A stretch of 64,000 nucleotides of DNA from Marinobacter litoralis (lineage in GTDB: Bacteria; Pseudomonadota; Gammaproteobacteria; Pseudomonadales; Oleiphilaceae): the NCBI RefSeq assembly GCF_016427555.1, contig NZ_JAELVS010000001.1, forward strand, positions 806,001 to 870,000. The letters run 5' to 3'. A program made the translations under genes and the position numbers. Shown one piece after another: positions 23,567-32,167 of this stretch. Positions within the stretch are counted from its first letter, which is position 1. Each line of letters starts with the position of its first letter. The notes beneath the pieces were generated by a model. The model was not told the origin of the DNA. It did not search any database and saw only the letters and a program-made list of their open reading frames with translations.

Positions 23567-24724
23567 ATGTCACACCAAGCGCCCATTGTCGTCGTCGGAA
23601 CCGGACTCGCCGGCTATTCGTTGGTGAAGGAGCTGCGCAAGCTCGATAAAGAAACGCCAGTCATTATGATCACCGCGGATGACGGCGTGAGTTATTCCAA
23701 ACCGATGCTCTCCACGGGGTTCACCAAAGGCAAAGATGCCGAAGGTCTGGCTCAGGCTGAAACGGCGGCCATGTCAGAGCAGCTGAACGTCACCGTGCGT
23801 ACGTTTACGACTGTGACAGGAATTGATACCCCGCGTCAGGAGCTGGTTCTGGGCGATGAGCGGTTGGCGTATGGCAAATTGGTGTTGGCCTGGGGCGCGG
23901 ATGTGATTCGCCTGGGCATTGAGGGCGATGGCCAGGAGCATATCTACTCCATTAACGACCTGGTTGATTACCGCGCGTTTCGAAAAGCTCTTCATGGCGG
24001 CAAGCGCGTCGCCATTATGGGGGCAGGGTTGATTGGTTGCGAGTTTGCCAATGACTTGCGCAATGGCGGTTACGAGGTTGATGTGATCGCACCGGATGCG
24101 AACGTCATGCCCAGTTTACTGCCTGCGGCAGCGGCAGAAGCAGTCCAGCATGAACTGACCGAACTGGGTGCACGGTTCCACTTGGGAACTGTGGTTGAGC
24201 GCGTGGACCGGCAAGGGCAGGGCGTTCGCCTGACGCTTGGCAACGGAGAGCAGTTGGACGCGGATCTGGTGGTTTCGGCCGTGGGCCTTCGTCCGCGTGT
24301 TGAATTGGCGAAAACGGCCGGTCTGAATATTGGCCGCGGCATCGTGGTGAATCGTGCGCTGGAAACGTCGGCAGAGAACGTGTTTGCGCTGGGAGACTGT
24401 GCCGAAGTAGATGGCCAGGTTTTACTGTACGTGCTGCCGTTGATGGCAAGCGCGCGGGCGTTAGCGAAAACCTTGACGGGCCAGCGCACAGAAGTACGTT
24501 ACGGCACCATGCCGATTATGATTAAAACACCCTGCTGCCCAACGGCGGTGTGCCCGCCACCAAAAGACGCAGAAGGTGAGTGGCAGATCGAGCAAGATGG
24601 TTCCGATGTGAAAGCCGTGTTCACAGCTCCCTCGGGCGACATTCTTGGATTTGCGGTGACCGGCAGGTTTGCTGTTGAGAAGCAGGCGTTGGCGAAACAG
24701 GTGCCGCCTATCCATCAGGAATAG
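23567..24724 (+). CDS. rubB: Rubredoxin-NAD(+) reductase
   Basis: This 385-residue FAD enzyme has an N-terminal FAD-binding fold (IVVVGTGLAGYSLVKELRK), a central NADH-binding fold (RVAIMGAGLIGCEFANDLRN) and the FAD-contacting ENVFALGDCAEVDG near residue 285. TPCCPTAVCPPP in the C-terminal domain is typical of the rubredoxin reductase group. It passes electrons from NADH through FAD to rubredoxin, and onward to alkane monooxygenase. It is encoded just downstream of rubA. The order mirrors the rubA-rubB locus of Pseudomonas aeruginosa. Confidence 0.95.
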   Translation: MSHQAPIVVVGTGLAGYSLVKELRKLDKETPVIMITADDGVSYSKPMLSTGFTKGKDAEGLAQAETAAMSEQLNVTVRTFTTVTGIDTPRQELVLGDERLAYGKLVLAWGADVIRLGIEGDGQEHIYSINDLVDYRAFRKALHGGKRVAIMGAGLIGCEFANDLRNGGYEVDVIAPDANVMPSLLPAAAAEAVQHELTELGARFHLGTVVERVDRQGQGVRLTLGNGEQLDADLVVSAVGLRPRVELAKTAGLNIGRGIVVNRALETSAENVFALGDCAEVDGQVLLYVLPLMASARALAKTLTGQRTEVRYGTMPIMIKTPCCPTAVCPPPKDAEGEWQIEQDGSDVKAVFTAPSGDILGFAVTGRFAVEKQALAKQVPPIHQE

Positions 24725-24867
24725 ATGAACGCTTGCCCGGGTAATGGGGCAGCGCCGGAGCACTTCTTTTCCCGATTTCCATTGCGTAAAGCCCGCGCCT
24801 GAGGTAGAAAACTATTCGTAAGCTAAAGAGCTACGAAAAGCTCTAGAACGATGTGACAGGAGCGGGC

Positions 24868-25728
24868 ATGCTGGAAGTAACCAAAAAACTGGTCGAATTG
24901 CTGGATTTATCTCCGATCGGAGACGACCATTTCCAAGGCGACAGCGAAGACTTGGGGTTTCCCCATGTTTTTGGCGGACAGGTGCTGGGGCAGGCGTTGA
25001 TGGCTGCCAGCCGCACTGTTGAAGACCGGCTGTGCCACTCTTTGCACGCGTATTTCCTACGCCCAGGCAACCACCGCATGCCCATCGACTACGAAGTGCA
25101 GCGAGTGCGGGATGGCGGTTCTTTTGCTGTGCGTCGGGTGATTGCCCGCCAGGACGGAAAAGAGATTCTGACCGGCTCCATGTCGTTTCAGACCGCTGAA
25201 GAAGGATTGAGCCACCAGTTCGAAATGCCGGATGCACCCGCGCCGGAGACGCTGCGTTCCGAACAGGATCTTGGCAAATTGATTGCCGATCAGCTGCCGG
25301 AAAAACTGCGTGATATGTTTACTCGTGATCGCCCCATTGAAATACGCCCGGTCAATCCGGATGATCCGTTCAACCCTCAGAAACGGCCGCCATACCGGCA
25401 AAACTGGTTCCGGGCCGCTGGCCCTCTGCCGGACGATCCGGTATTGCATCGCTGTCTGCTCACTTATGCCTCGGATTTCAGTTTTCTGGGCACCTCTATG
25501 GCCCCTCATGGACGTTCGTTCATGAACAGGAACATGCAGGTGGCGAGCCTTGACCATTCGATCTGGTTTCACCGGGAATTTCGGATGAATGAGTGGCTGC
25601 TATACGACAAAGACAGCCCAAGCTCTTCGGGTGGCCGTGGTTTCAATCGCGGTAATTTCTACACCCGGGACGGGGTGCTTGTGGCGTCCACCACTCAGGA
25701 AGCGCTGATCCGCGACCGGCAAGGCTGA
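24868..25728 (+). CDS. tesB: Acyl-CoA thioesterase II TesB
   Basis: This 286-residue double-hotdog thioesterase has GFPHVFGGQVLGQALMAASR in the first hotdog and, in the second, the catalytic triad regions: aspartate in LLTYASDFSFLGTS, threonine/serine in ASLDHSIWFHREF, and glutamine near the C-terminus in STTQEALIRD. It hydrolyses medium- and long-chain acyl-CoAs in the cytoplasm. The ATG at 24868 has AGGAG five bases upstream; a GTG five codons earlier lacks this. Its 3' end overlaps the convergent EAL gene by 34 bases, so the two transcripts run into each other. Confidence 0.95.
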   Translation: MLEVTKKLVELLDLSPIGDDHFQGDSEDLGFPHVFGGQVLGQALMAASRTVEDRLCHSLHAYFLRPGNHRMPIDYEVQRVRDGGSFAVRRVIARQDGKEILTGSMSFQTAEEGLSHQFEMPDAPAPETLRSEQDLGKLIADQLPEKLRDMFTRDRPIEIRPVNPDDPFNPQKRPPYRQNWFRAAGPLPDDPVLHRCLLTYASDFSFLGTSMAPHGRSFMNRNMQVASLDHSIWFHREFRMNEWLLYDKDSPSSSGGRGFNRGNFYTRDGVLVASTTQEALIRDRQG

Positions 25729-28250
25729 TCGGCTAACCATTCAACAATCTCGTCAAACGGCAAAGGCCGGGTCAGGAAATAGCCCTGAACCTGGTCGCAG
25801 CCCATTTCGGCCAGTAAGTCCAGCGTGGCTTCGTCCTCGACCCCTTCCGCCACCACGGTGTAGCCCAGGTTATGGCACATGCTGATGGTGGTTTGTACGA
25901 TCACCCGGTCTTCGTTGCGCTCCGATAAGTCAGTGATCAGTGAGCGGTCGATTTTAATTTCATTGGCTGGCAACTGTTTGATATACGACAGCGACGAGTA
26001 GCCTGAGCCGAAATCGTCGATGGATAACGGAATGCCGGCCTGATAGAGCGAATTCAGCGCTTTCAGAGAGTTGGCCGGGTCCTGCATCATTGAGGTTTCG
26101 GTGACTTCGAAAATAATCGCGCCGTGGTGCGACGGGTTGTTCTGCATCTGCTGCCGTACGAACAACGCAAAATCCGGCTCCCGCAGGTTATTCGGTGAAA
26201 TGTTCACTGCGATGCTGACCTGATTGCCAAGTTCGACAAGTCTGCCCCGTATCTTTAACGCTTCGGATATCACCCAACGCGTCAACGGCTTGATCAGGCC
26301 GCTCTGTTCTGCGACGGCAATAATCTCATCGGCGAATACGCTTTGTTCCCGTCCCCGCCAGCGCAGCAGCGCTTCAAAACCGACGATCTCACGGGTTTTC
26401 AAGGCAAGTTTTGGCTGTAAATACAGCGCCAGCTCATCGTTATCGATAGCATGGCGCAGTTCTGAAACAAGTGTCAGCCGGTCGGCGCTGTAGGAGTCAC
26501 GGGACGGTTTATAGAAGGCCAAACCGCGCTCGATGGCGCGGCCTGAGCCTTCGGCAATGGCTGCCCGGCGGATGAGCGTATTGGCATCGTTGCCGTTTTC
26601 CGGGTGCACCGCGATGCCAATGCGAGGCTCGAGTGGCACTTCCATGCCGTGAAACTCAACTGGCCATCGAATCTCGTCCAGGCTCTGGATCAACTTTCGC
26701 TGGGTTGCTGCGGATTGGTTGGCATCGACGATGCAGGCGAAGGTTTGTGGATCGAAGTGTGCCAGGTAAAAGTTGGTGTTACTGCTGGTCTCAAGTATTT
26801 GCGCACCGGGCACTTCGCGCGCCACGGCATTGAAATGCTTCGATGCTCTCATCAGGATGGCATCGGTATTTCGATGGCCCAAGGTCTTGGTGACCGGGTC
26901 CAGATTGTTGAGGTGCAGCAACACAACCCCATACCGTTTGCTGGGGTTGCTGTGGATCAGCTCGTTCAGCAGCATTTCGAAACTGCTGCGGTTTGGCAGC
27001 CCGGTTAGCGGATAGTGAAGGGCTTGATCCATCAGCTTCAGCTCCGCCGAGCGCCGGGCTTCCAGAGCCTTGATTTCCGCATCTCTGGCGGTCAGCTTAT
27101 CTTGCCGCTCATGGTAGAGCCGAGAGGCCAAAGCAAGGTTCAGCAGCATGGCTTCCAGAACCGAGCCGATTTGCATGCCATAGGCGGTGAGAAAGCTGTT
27201 GGGGATGAACCCCATTTTATTCGCGCCGGTAATAGCGCTGCCCAGAGTGAGGGCGCCCCAGGCCAGCGTGTAGTAAGAGGCTTGCGGATTGCCTTTGTAC
27301 CACTGAATCGGCCCGAGAATGGTCAGGAACAGGCAGCTGGGGATTGCAAAGGCCACATCCAGCCGAATGGCCGTGCTGTAATCGCCAAATAAACTGTACA
27401 CAGCCAGTCCGAGATTCAGGCTGATGACCAGCATCAGAATTCGGTTCAGGAACGGGCTTGATTGTTTAAGCCGCAGAAATACAGCTGAGAACATGGAGGA
27501 GAAGGCAACGGCAAGCGGCACAACCACCGCCATGGCAACGCCCTGTATGTCCGGGCTGTTGGGCCACAGCAGTTGGTAGGTGCTGCCGTTCAGACTGGCA
27601 ATCAGGATCAGGTAGCCTAACGTTGATAGCACATACAGCAAGTAAACTGGTTCGCGCAGGGCGAGAAAAACAAACAAGTTGAAGCAAATGACGGTTAGCA
27701 GTATGCCGTAATAGCCCGCGTGCATCTGGGTTTCAATGGACGCGTGTTCGAAGTATTGCTGGCGATCCCACAGTTTGAGAGGGATTTGCATGGCCCCTTG
27801 CGTCTGCGCCCGGACCAGAATGTGGTAATGGCCGTCGGCTTGAAGATGAAGTGGAAACAGGAATAGCGGGTGCTGTACCGCTCGTTCGGAGAACAATTGC
27901 TGGTCACCGGTGCTTTCCTGCTGGATTAGCTCGCCGTCTTCAAAAACGTACAGATCTATGTGGTCGAGGGCGGGGTAGCTGATTTCGACCAGTTGGTCGC
28001 TGGCGGGCCTGGAAATTGTAAACCGAAGCCAAATCTGGTCCTGCGTGTAGCCAAAGTTGGCGGTTTCTTCCGGCAACCGCTGCCAGCGCCCTGTTGCAAG
28101 AATGTCTGCGGCGGTAACCTCGGCGTCCGGTGCCAGTCGTACGTAGTCCATCTCCGGAATATAAGGCGCTTTGGCTGCGAATGCCGAAGACCAGGTTCCC
28201 AGCATTAACAGCAGAATGGCCAAACATTTTGCCGAGTTCGGTAATTTCAC
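25695..28250 (-). CDS. 7TMR-DISM sensor with degenerate GGDEF and intact EAL domain
   Basis: This 851-residue signalling protein has a signal peptide (1-25), then an extracellular 7TMR-DISMED2 carbohydrate-binding-like sensor (to about 160). Seven membrane helices follow (about 178-380), then a short coiled coil, a GGDEF domain and a C-terminal EAL domain. The GGDEF signature is lost (the position reads FDPQTFACIV), so it should not make c-di-GMP. The EAL domain keeps EALLRW, NISPNNLREPDF, EVTETSMM, DDFGSGYSSLSYIK and VAEGVEDE, so it is predicted to be a phosphodiesterase. The start is a GTG. Nothing in the neighbourhood indicates the signal. Confidence 0.87.
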   Translation of the reverse strand: MKLPNSAKCLAILLLMLGTWSSAFAAKAPYIPEMDYVRLAPDAEVTAADILATGRWQRLPEETANFGYTQDQIWLRFTISRPASDQLVEISYPALDHIDLYVFEDGELIQQESTGDQQLFSERAVQHPLFLFPLHLQADGHYHILVRAQTQGAMQIPLKLWDRQQYFEHASIETQMHAGYYGILLTVICFNLFVFLALREPVYLLYVLSTLGYLILIASLNGSTYQLLWPNSPDIQGVAMAVVVPLAVAFSSMFSAVFLRLKQSSPFLNRILMLVISLNLGLAVYSLFGDYSTAIRLDVAFAIPSCLFLTILGPIQWYKGNPQASYYTLAWGALTLGSAITGANKMGFIPNSFLTAYGMQIGSVLEAMLLNLALASRLYHERQDKLTARDAEIKALEARRSAELKLMDQALHYPLTGLPNRSSFEMLLNELIHSNPSKRYGVVLLHLNNLDPVTKTLGHRNTDAILMRASKHFNAVAREVPGAQILETSSNTNFYLAHFDPQTFACIVDANQSAATQRKLIQSLDEIRWPVEFHGMEVPLEPRIGIAVHPENGNDANTLIRRAAIAEGSGRAIERGLAFYKPSRDSYSADRLTLVSELRHAIDNDELALYLQPKLALKTREIVGFEALLRWRGREQSVFADEIIAVAEQSGLIKPLTRWVISEALKIRGRLVELGNQVSIAVNISPNNLREPDFALFVRQQMQNNPSHHGAIIFEVTETSMMQDPANSLKALNSLYQAGIPLSIDDFGSGYSSLSYIKQLPANEIKIDRSLITDLSERNEDRVIVQTTISMCHNLGYTVVAEGVEDEATLDLLAEMGCDQVQGYFLTRPLPFDEIVEWLADQPCRSRISAS

Positions 28251-28356
28251 GCGTTGCTGCTCTTATCATTATTTTCGTTGTGCATCGAGTATGAACGCTA
28301 GCGCAGGGTGGCTCAAGGCAGAAAGTGTAGTGATTTGATGCCGGTCCGAAAATCCA

Positions 28357-28803
28357 TCAGATTTGTGTTACCCATTGCCTGGCCCATTCCAGGGCTTCGG
28401 TTTCCGGCTCAATTGTTTCCAGTGCATCGATTTTAAGCGTGTCACCAACCTTGCGCGCACATGTCTCGTACAGCGCTTCTTCCATCAATTCGCCGGCACC
28501 ACAGAAGGTGTCACCGTAGGAACTGTCGCCGAGAACGATAACGCCAAAAGGCCGACCGGGTTGCTGCGGTAGCTGGTCTTTCAGTTCGATATAGAACGGC
28601 AGCAGGTTGGGAGGCAGCTCGCCTTGTCCGGTGGTCGAGGTGCAAACCAAAAGGGCATCGTCATTGGCGGTCATGTCTTCAAGACTGGGGTTTTCCAGCA
28701 CGGAAACTTTGTACCCCTCTGATTCCAGTGTGGTCTTGATGGTCTTGGCTGTCTGTAACGCCCCGCCGTAGACGCTGCCGGTTAGGATGCGGATTGCTGC
28801 CAT
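28357..28803 (-). CDS. Flavodoxin-domain protein, MioC-like
   Basis: This 148-residue flavodoxin has the FMN phosphate-binding loop LTGSVYGGALQTAK at the N-terminus, CTSTTGQGELPPNLLPFY at the second loop and VIVLGDSSYGDTFCGAG at the third. The layout and length match MioC, an electron carrier linked in E. coli to biotin synthase, although its exact role is unsettled. It lies between the EAL gene and the GGDEF gene on the same strand, with a 69-base gap to the latter, and is probably independent of both functionally. Confidence 0.82.
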   Translation of the reverse strand: MAAIRILTGSVYGGALQTAKTIKTTLESEGYKVSVLENPSLEDMTANDDALLVCTSTTGQGELPPNLLPFYIELKDQLPQQPGRPFGVIVLGDSSYGDTFCGAGELMEEALYETCARKVGDTLKIDALETIEPETEALEWARQWVTQI

Positions 28804-28872
28804 GATTCTGCCTTTGCCTGAGAGTGTGGGTCATATTTGCTGGCGAGATCATAGCGGCCGTGAAGGTTGCGC

Positions 28873-29970
28873 TCAAGTTGAGGGTGCCAGGGTTGTGTTT
28901 TGGCTGCGAACGCGAGGTGATATCTGATTTCTGCCGCTGCCCTTGGCGGTATAGAGTTGGACATCGGCTTGTTTGAGCAGCTCATTGACTGAGGATGCGT
29001 TTGAGATTGAGCAAACGCCGGCACTGAGTGTTACCGGTATCGAGACACCATTATGGGTGAACGAGGTGTTTGCGATCTCGGATCTCAGCCGCTCTGCAAG
29101 AGCGAGGGCCTGAAGCAAGGTGGTGTCCGGTAACAACAACATGAACTCTTCGCCTCCCCAGCGGGCGGCAAGGTCAGTTTGGCGTGTGACCCCAAGCGTG
29201 ATCTCGGCAAAGCGCTGCAAGACCAGGTCGCCGGCGTCATGGCCGAAAGTGTCGTTGACCTGCTTGAACAAATCCAGATCGATCAGGGCGATGGAAAAGT
29301 GATGGCCGGCTCGTTGGTAGCGTAAAAATTCGGCGTTCAATCGATTCAGCATTTCTCGCCGGTTGGCCAGTCCGGTCAATTCGTCTGTCCGGGCGGCATG
29401 CTCGTGCGCCCGGGCGAAGCTGACTAATTTATTGCGGGCAGATTGTCGGGTCGTTTCTAGAACAAAACAGAAAATGGATTCCAGTGTCAGTGTCACGAAG
29501 AAGCGGATTTTGAAGTCTACACTGTATTGTGCAGACACCCAGGATAAATCCGGAAACTGAAAAACGATGACCGCCGCCAAATAACAGAACAGCAGAATGG
29601 CGGTGCCGGTTTTCAGGCTGGTCAGGTAAAACAGCAGCGGCGGCAATGCGTAAAACCAGAGCGGGCCGGTACTGCTCTCCCCCCCGGAGGCAATCAGGTA
29701 AAAGAGTAACAGTACAACGAGGATGATCAGCCCCGCTTTCTGAGTATTTCGGTTCTTGGTGCGTGCGAACCAGATCATGTTGGCGATAATGGGGAGGTTA
29801 AATAGCCAGAGAACAATGCCGTGGGTCTGGTTACCTGAATACCACGCCTTGGTGCCAATGCTGAACAAACACACTAAAGCCACAATCGACACAGCCGTCA
29901 GCAGACGAGAAACCTGTTGGTCCTCGTGCTCCGTATATAGAGCTTGGCTAAGGGTTAGATTTTCAGGCAT
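28873..29970 (-). CDS. Membrane-bound diguanylate cyclase
   Basis: This 365-residue protein has about five to six membrane helices (about 23-165) and a C-terminal GGDEF domain. The active-site signature is GGEEF within LAARWGGEEFMLLLP, the start motif is DELTGLANRREM, and the allosteric RxxD inhibitory site is present five residues before (RQTD). It is predicted to make c-di-GMP from GTP and to be product-inhibited. No sensor domain beyond the membrane part is seen; the helix block may be a MASE-type sensor. The ATG at 29970 is chosen; a GTG seven codons upstream is possible. Confidence 0.9.
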   Translation of the reverse strand: MPENLTLSQALYTEHEDQQVSRLLTAVSIVALVCLFSIGTKAWYSGNQTHGIVLWLFNLPIIANMIWFARTKNRNTQKAGLIILVVLLLFYLIASGGESSTGPLWFYALPPLLFYLTSLKTGTAILLFCYLAAVIVFQFPDLSWVSAQYSVDFKIRFFVTLTLESIFCFVLETTRQSARNKLVSFARAHEHAARTDELTGLANRREMLNRLNAEFLRYQRAGHHFSIALIDLDLFKQVNDTFGHDAGDLVLQRFAEITLGVTRQTDLAARWGGEEFMLLLPDTTLLQALALAERLRSEIANTSFTHNGVSIPVTLSAGVCSISNASSVNELLKQADVQLYTAKGSGRNQISPRVRSQNTTLAPST

Positions 29971-30133
29971 TTGTGTTGTTCTTTTTGACACATTTTTCGC
30001 CAGTATGCGCCAAAATTGCCAAAGATTGGAGGTGAACTTGGCTACAATGTGAAGGGTGACCGGAATCGCACTTTTGTTTCATTTTTTGGGCAAAAATTTT
30101 ATAGTGCGCGCCCGACGATCTGTCAAACTCATA

Positions 30134-31729
30134 ATGGTTAACGATAAAGAGAGCACAGCGCTTATGGCTAGTTCCAGCGGTTATCTGGATAACCTTCTCA
30201 GCAGCCCAACCACCGAAAGGTACCGCGTGGGCTTAAGTTTGCTTTTCCTGCTCGGTATCTGGTTGTTGGTTGGGTCGTTCAGTCATGATCTGCCGAACGG
30301 CATGTTGCTGATGGCGGCCGCCGTAATCGGTGGTTATATGGCCATCAACATTGGGGCCAACGATGTGGCCAATAATGTGGGCCCTGCGGTGGGCTCCGGT
30401 GCGTTATCACTGGGGGCAGCGGTTATTCTGGCCGCTATTTTTGAAGCGGCGGGTGCTCTGATTGCCGGTGGTGATGTGGTGTCCACGATCAAGGGCGGTA
30501 TCATTGATCCGACCACGCTGGACGATCCTCGTTCTTTTGTCTGGCTGATGACCGCGGCGTTATTGGCAGGTGCGCTCTGGTTGAATCTTGCCACCTGGAT
30601 GGGCGCTCCGGTGTCCACCACGCACTCGATTGTTGGTGGTGTTCTGGGCGCGGGTATCGCGGCCGGTGGCTGGCAGATCGCGGATTGGGCGGTGATGGGC
30701 AAAATAGCCGCCAGCTGGGTGATTTCGCCGGTGCTGGGTGGGCTTTTAGCGGCGCTGTTTTTGTTCCTCATTAATAAAACCGTGCTGTATCGCCAGAATC
30801 TGGTGTCGTCAGCGCGCACGTTTGTCCCCTGGCTGGTTTCGATCATGGCGTGGGCCTTCACCACGTATCTGATGGTCAAAGGCGTCAAGAAAATTGTAAA
30901 GGTCGATATTATTGATGCGTCTTTGATCGGCCTGGCGGTGGCCGCCGCCGTTTTCTTTGCCATGCGTAATCTGGTGAGCCGCCGTGCGGCGACCATGGAG
31001 AACAGCACTGATGGTGTGAATACGCTGTTCACCTGGCCACTGATTTGTGCCGCTGCCTTGCTCAGCTTCGCCCACGGGGCCAACGATGTGGCCAATGCGA
31101 TTGGTCCGCTGGCCGCCATTAACGATGCCATTCAGGCCGGTGGTGGCGTAGTAACGTCGGCCAGCATTCCGCTTTGGGTGATGCTGGTGGGTGCGCTCGG
31201 GCTTTCGGTCGGTTTGATGCTGTTCGGCCCCCGTCTGATCAAGACCGTGGGTAGCGAGATTACTGAACTCGACAAGACCCGTGCCTTCTGTATTGCGTTA
31301 TCTGCTGCGCTGACGGTGATTTTGGCTTCCCAGTTGGGGCTTCCAGTCAGCTCGACCCATATTGCTATCGGTGGTGTCTTCGGGGTGGGCTTCTTGCGGG
31401 AATACCTGAAGTCCAATTATGCGTCTCAATTGCACAAGATTATCGAAGCCCACGAGCCGGCCGATCAGGAGCGCCTGAAGCCGTTTCTGGATGACTTCCG
31501 CAATGCCACGCTGGAAGAGATGGAAAGCCTGCTAAAGCGCGCGAAAAAGAAGAAGCAGCAGGTGCCGTTGTCCAAATCCGAGCGTAAGCGTCTGAAGAAG
31601 ATCTACAAAGAAGAAATGGTGAAGCGGTCGCATCTGACCCGTATCGCAGCGGCGTGGATCATCACTGTGCCGGCATCTGCCTTGATGGCAGCCTTCCTGT
31701 TCTTTGCGCTAAGGGGCATGATGGTCTGA
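30134..31729 (+). CDS. Low-affinity inorganic phosphate transporter (PiT family) with charged linker
   Basis: This protein of about 531 residues has two inverted PiT signature repeats, INIGANDVANNVGPAVGSG and FAHGANDVANAIGPLA, and about ten to eleven membrane helices. Phosphate is taken up with protons or as a metal complex. Near the C-terminus a long, highly charged cytosolic segment (HEPADQERLKPF ... KRAKKKKQQVPLSKSERKRL) separates the last helix; E. coli PitA (499 aa) lacks such a long insert. The start is uncertain: ATG at 30134, ATG at 30164 or GTG at 30056. A TATAGT -10 candidate precedes it near 30102-30107. No PHO box is seen in front. Confidence 0.9.
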   Translation: MVNDKESTALMASSSGYLDNLLSSPTTERYRVGLSLLFLLGIWLLVGSFSHDLPNGMLLMAAAVIGGYMAINIGANDVANNVGPAVGSGALSLGAAVILAAIFEAAGALIAGGDVVSTIKGGIIDPTTLDDPRSFVWLMTAALLAGALWLNLATWMGAPVSTTHSIVGGVLGAGIAAGGWQIADWAVMGKIAASWVISPVLGGLLAALFLFLINKTVLYRQNLVSSARTFVPWLVSIMAWAFTTYLMVKGVKKIVKVDIIDASLIGLAVAAAVFFAMRNLVSRRAATMENSTDGVNTLFTWPLICAAALLSFAHGANDVANAIGPLAAINDAIQAGGGVVTSASIPLWVMLVGALGLSVGLMLFGPRLIKTVGSEITELDKTRAFCIALSAALTVILASQLGLPVSSTHIAIGGVFGVGFLREYLKSNYASQLHKIIEAHEPADQERLKPFLDDFRNATLEEMESLLKRAKKKKQQVPLSKSERKRLKKIYKEEMVKRSHLTRIAAAWIITVPASALMAAFLFFALRGMMV

Positions 31730-31837
31730 TGTGGCAGGTAGGGGCTGGTTAGTGCCCCGCGCTTTGCCATACTATAGGCGAAACGTTGGCGGAGTGGCTT
31801 TGTATGCTCCGCCGCTATTTACTTTCGGGAGTCAGGA

Positions 31838-32104
31838 ATGAGTTCATCTGTTGAAAGTCATCAGGCGAAAATGATTGGTGAGCTGAGAGTTTTCATCAAG
31901 AAAGTTCTGAGTGATCCGACCATTGCGGTTAAGTCGGTGGATATTGCTCGCAACTATAAAGGGCAAGCCGATGCTGATGAGTTGATCGCTCGGGAGATCA
32001 GCGCCAATACAACGATCCGTATACCGGAAGCGTGGAGTGACGCGGATAAGATGTTTCTGGAGATCCTGCACGAAGTGCTGGATGACGAAGACGCGCTGTA
32101 CTGA
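31838..32104 (+). CDS. Unrecognised small acidic protein downstream of the phosphate transporter
   Basis: This 88-residue soluble protein starts MSSSVESHQAKMIGELRVFI. It has a well-formed mix of helix and strand (KKVLSDPTIAVKSVDIAR, ISANTTIRIPEAWSDADK) and an acidic C-terminus (EVLDDEDALY). GGGAGTCAGGA lies just before the ATG and gives a good ribosome site. I do not recognise the family. It is 108 bases after the transporter stop on the same strand and ends just before a bidirectional terminator. No transmembrane segment or signal peptide is seen. Codon use is like that of the neighbours, so it is probably a real gene. Confidence 0.6.
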   Translation: MSSSVESHQAKMIGELRVFIKKVLSDPTIAVKSVDIARNYKGQADADELIAREISANTTIRIPEAWSDADKMFLEILHEVLDDEDALY

Positions 32105-32130
32105 TTCCTTCCCCGGTTAGTCCGGAACCG

Positions 32131-32160
32131 GCTGTCAGGTATAGCCTGACAGCTTCTCGT
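32131..32160. terminator. Bidirectional terminator between the small gene and panP
   Basis: GCTGTCAGG (32131-32139) and CCTGACAGC (32145-32153) form a perfect 9-bp stem with a 5-base loop. A pyrimidine-rich tail with TTTT lies on the plus side. It separates convergent transcripts. Confidence 0.65.
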
Positions 32161-32167
32161 TTTATAC

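Noticed and set aside
30056..30133. Longer N-terminus of the phosphate transporter from the GTG at 30056
   Set aside because: The extra 26 residues are not membrane- or linker-like as expected for this family, and the frame crosses the likely -10 box.
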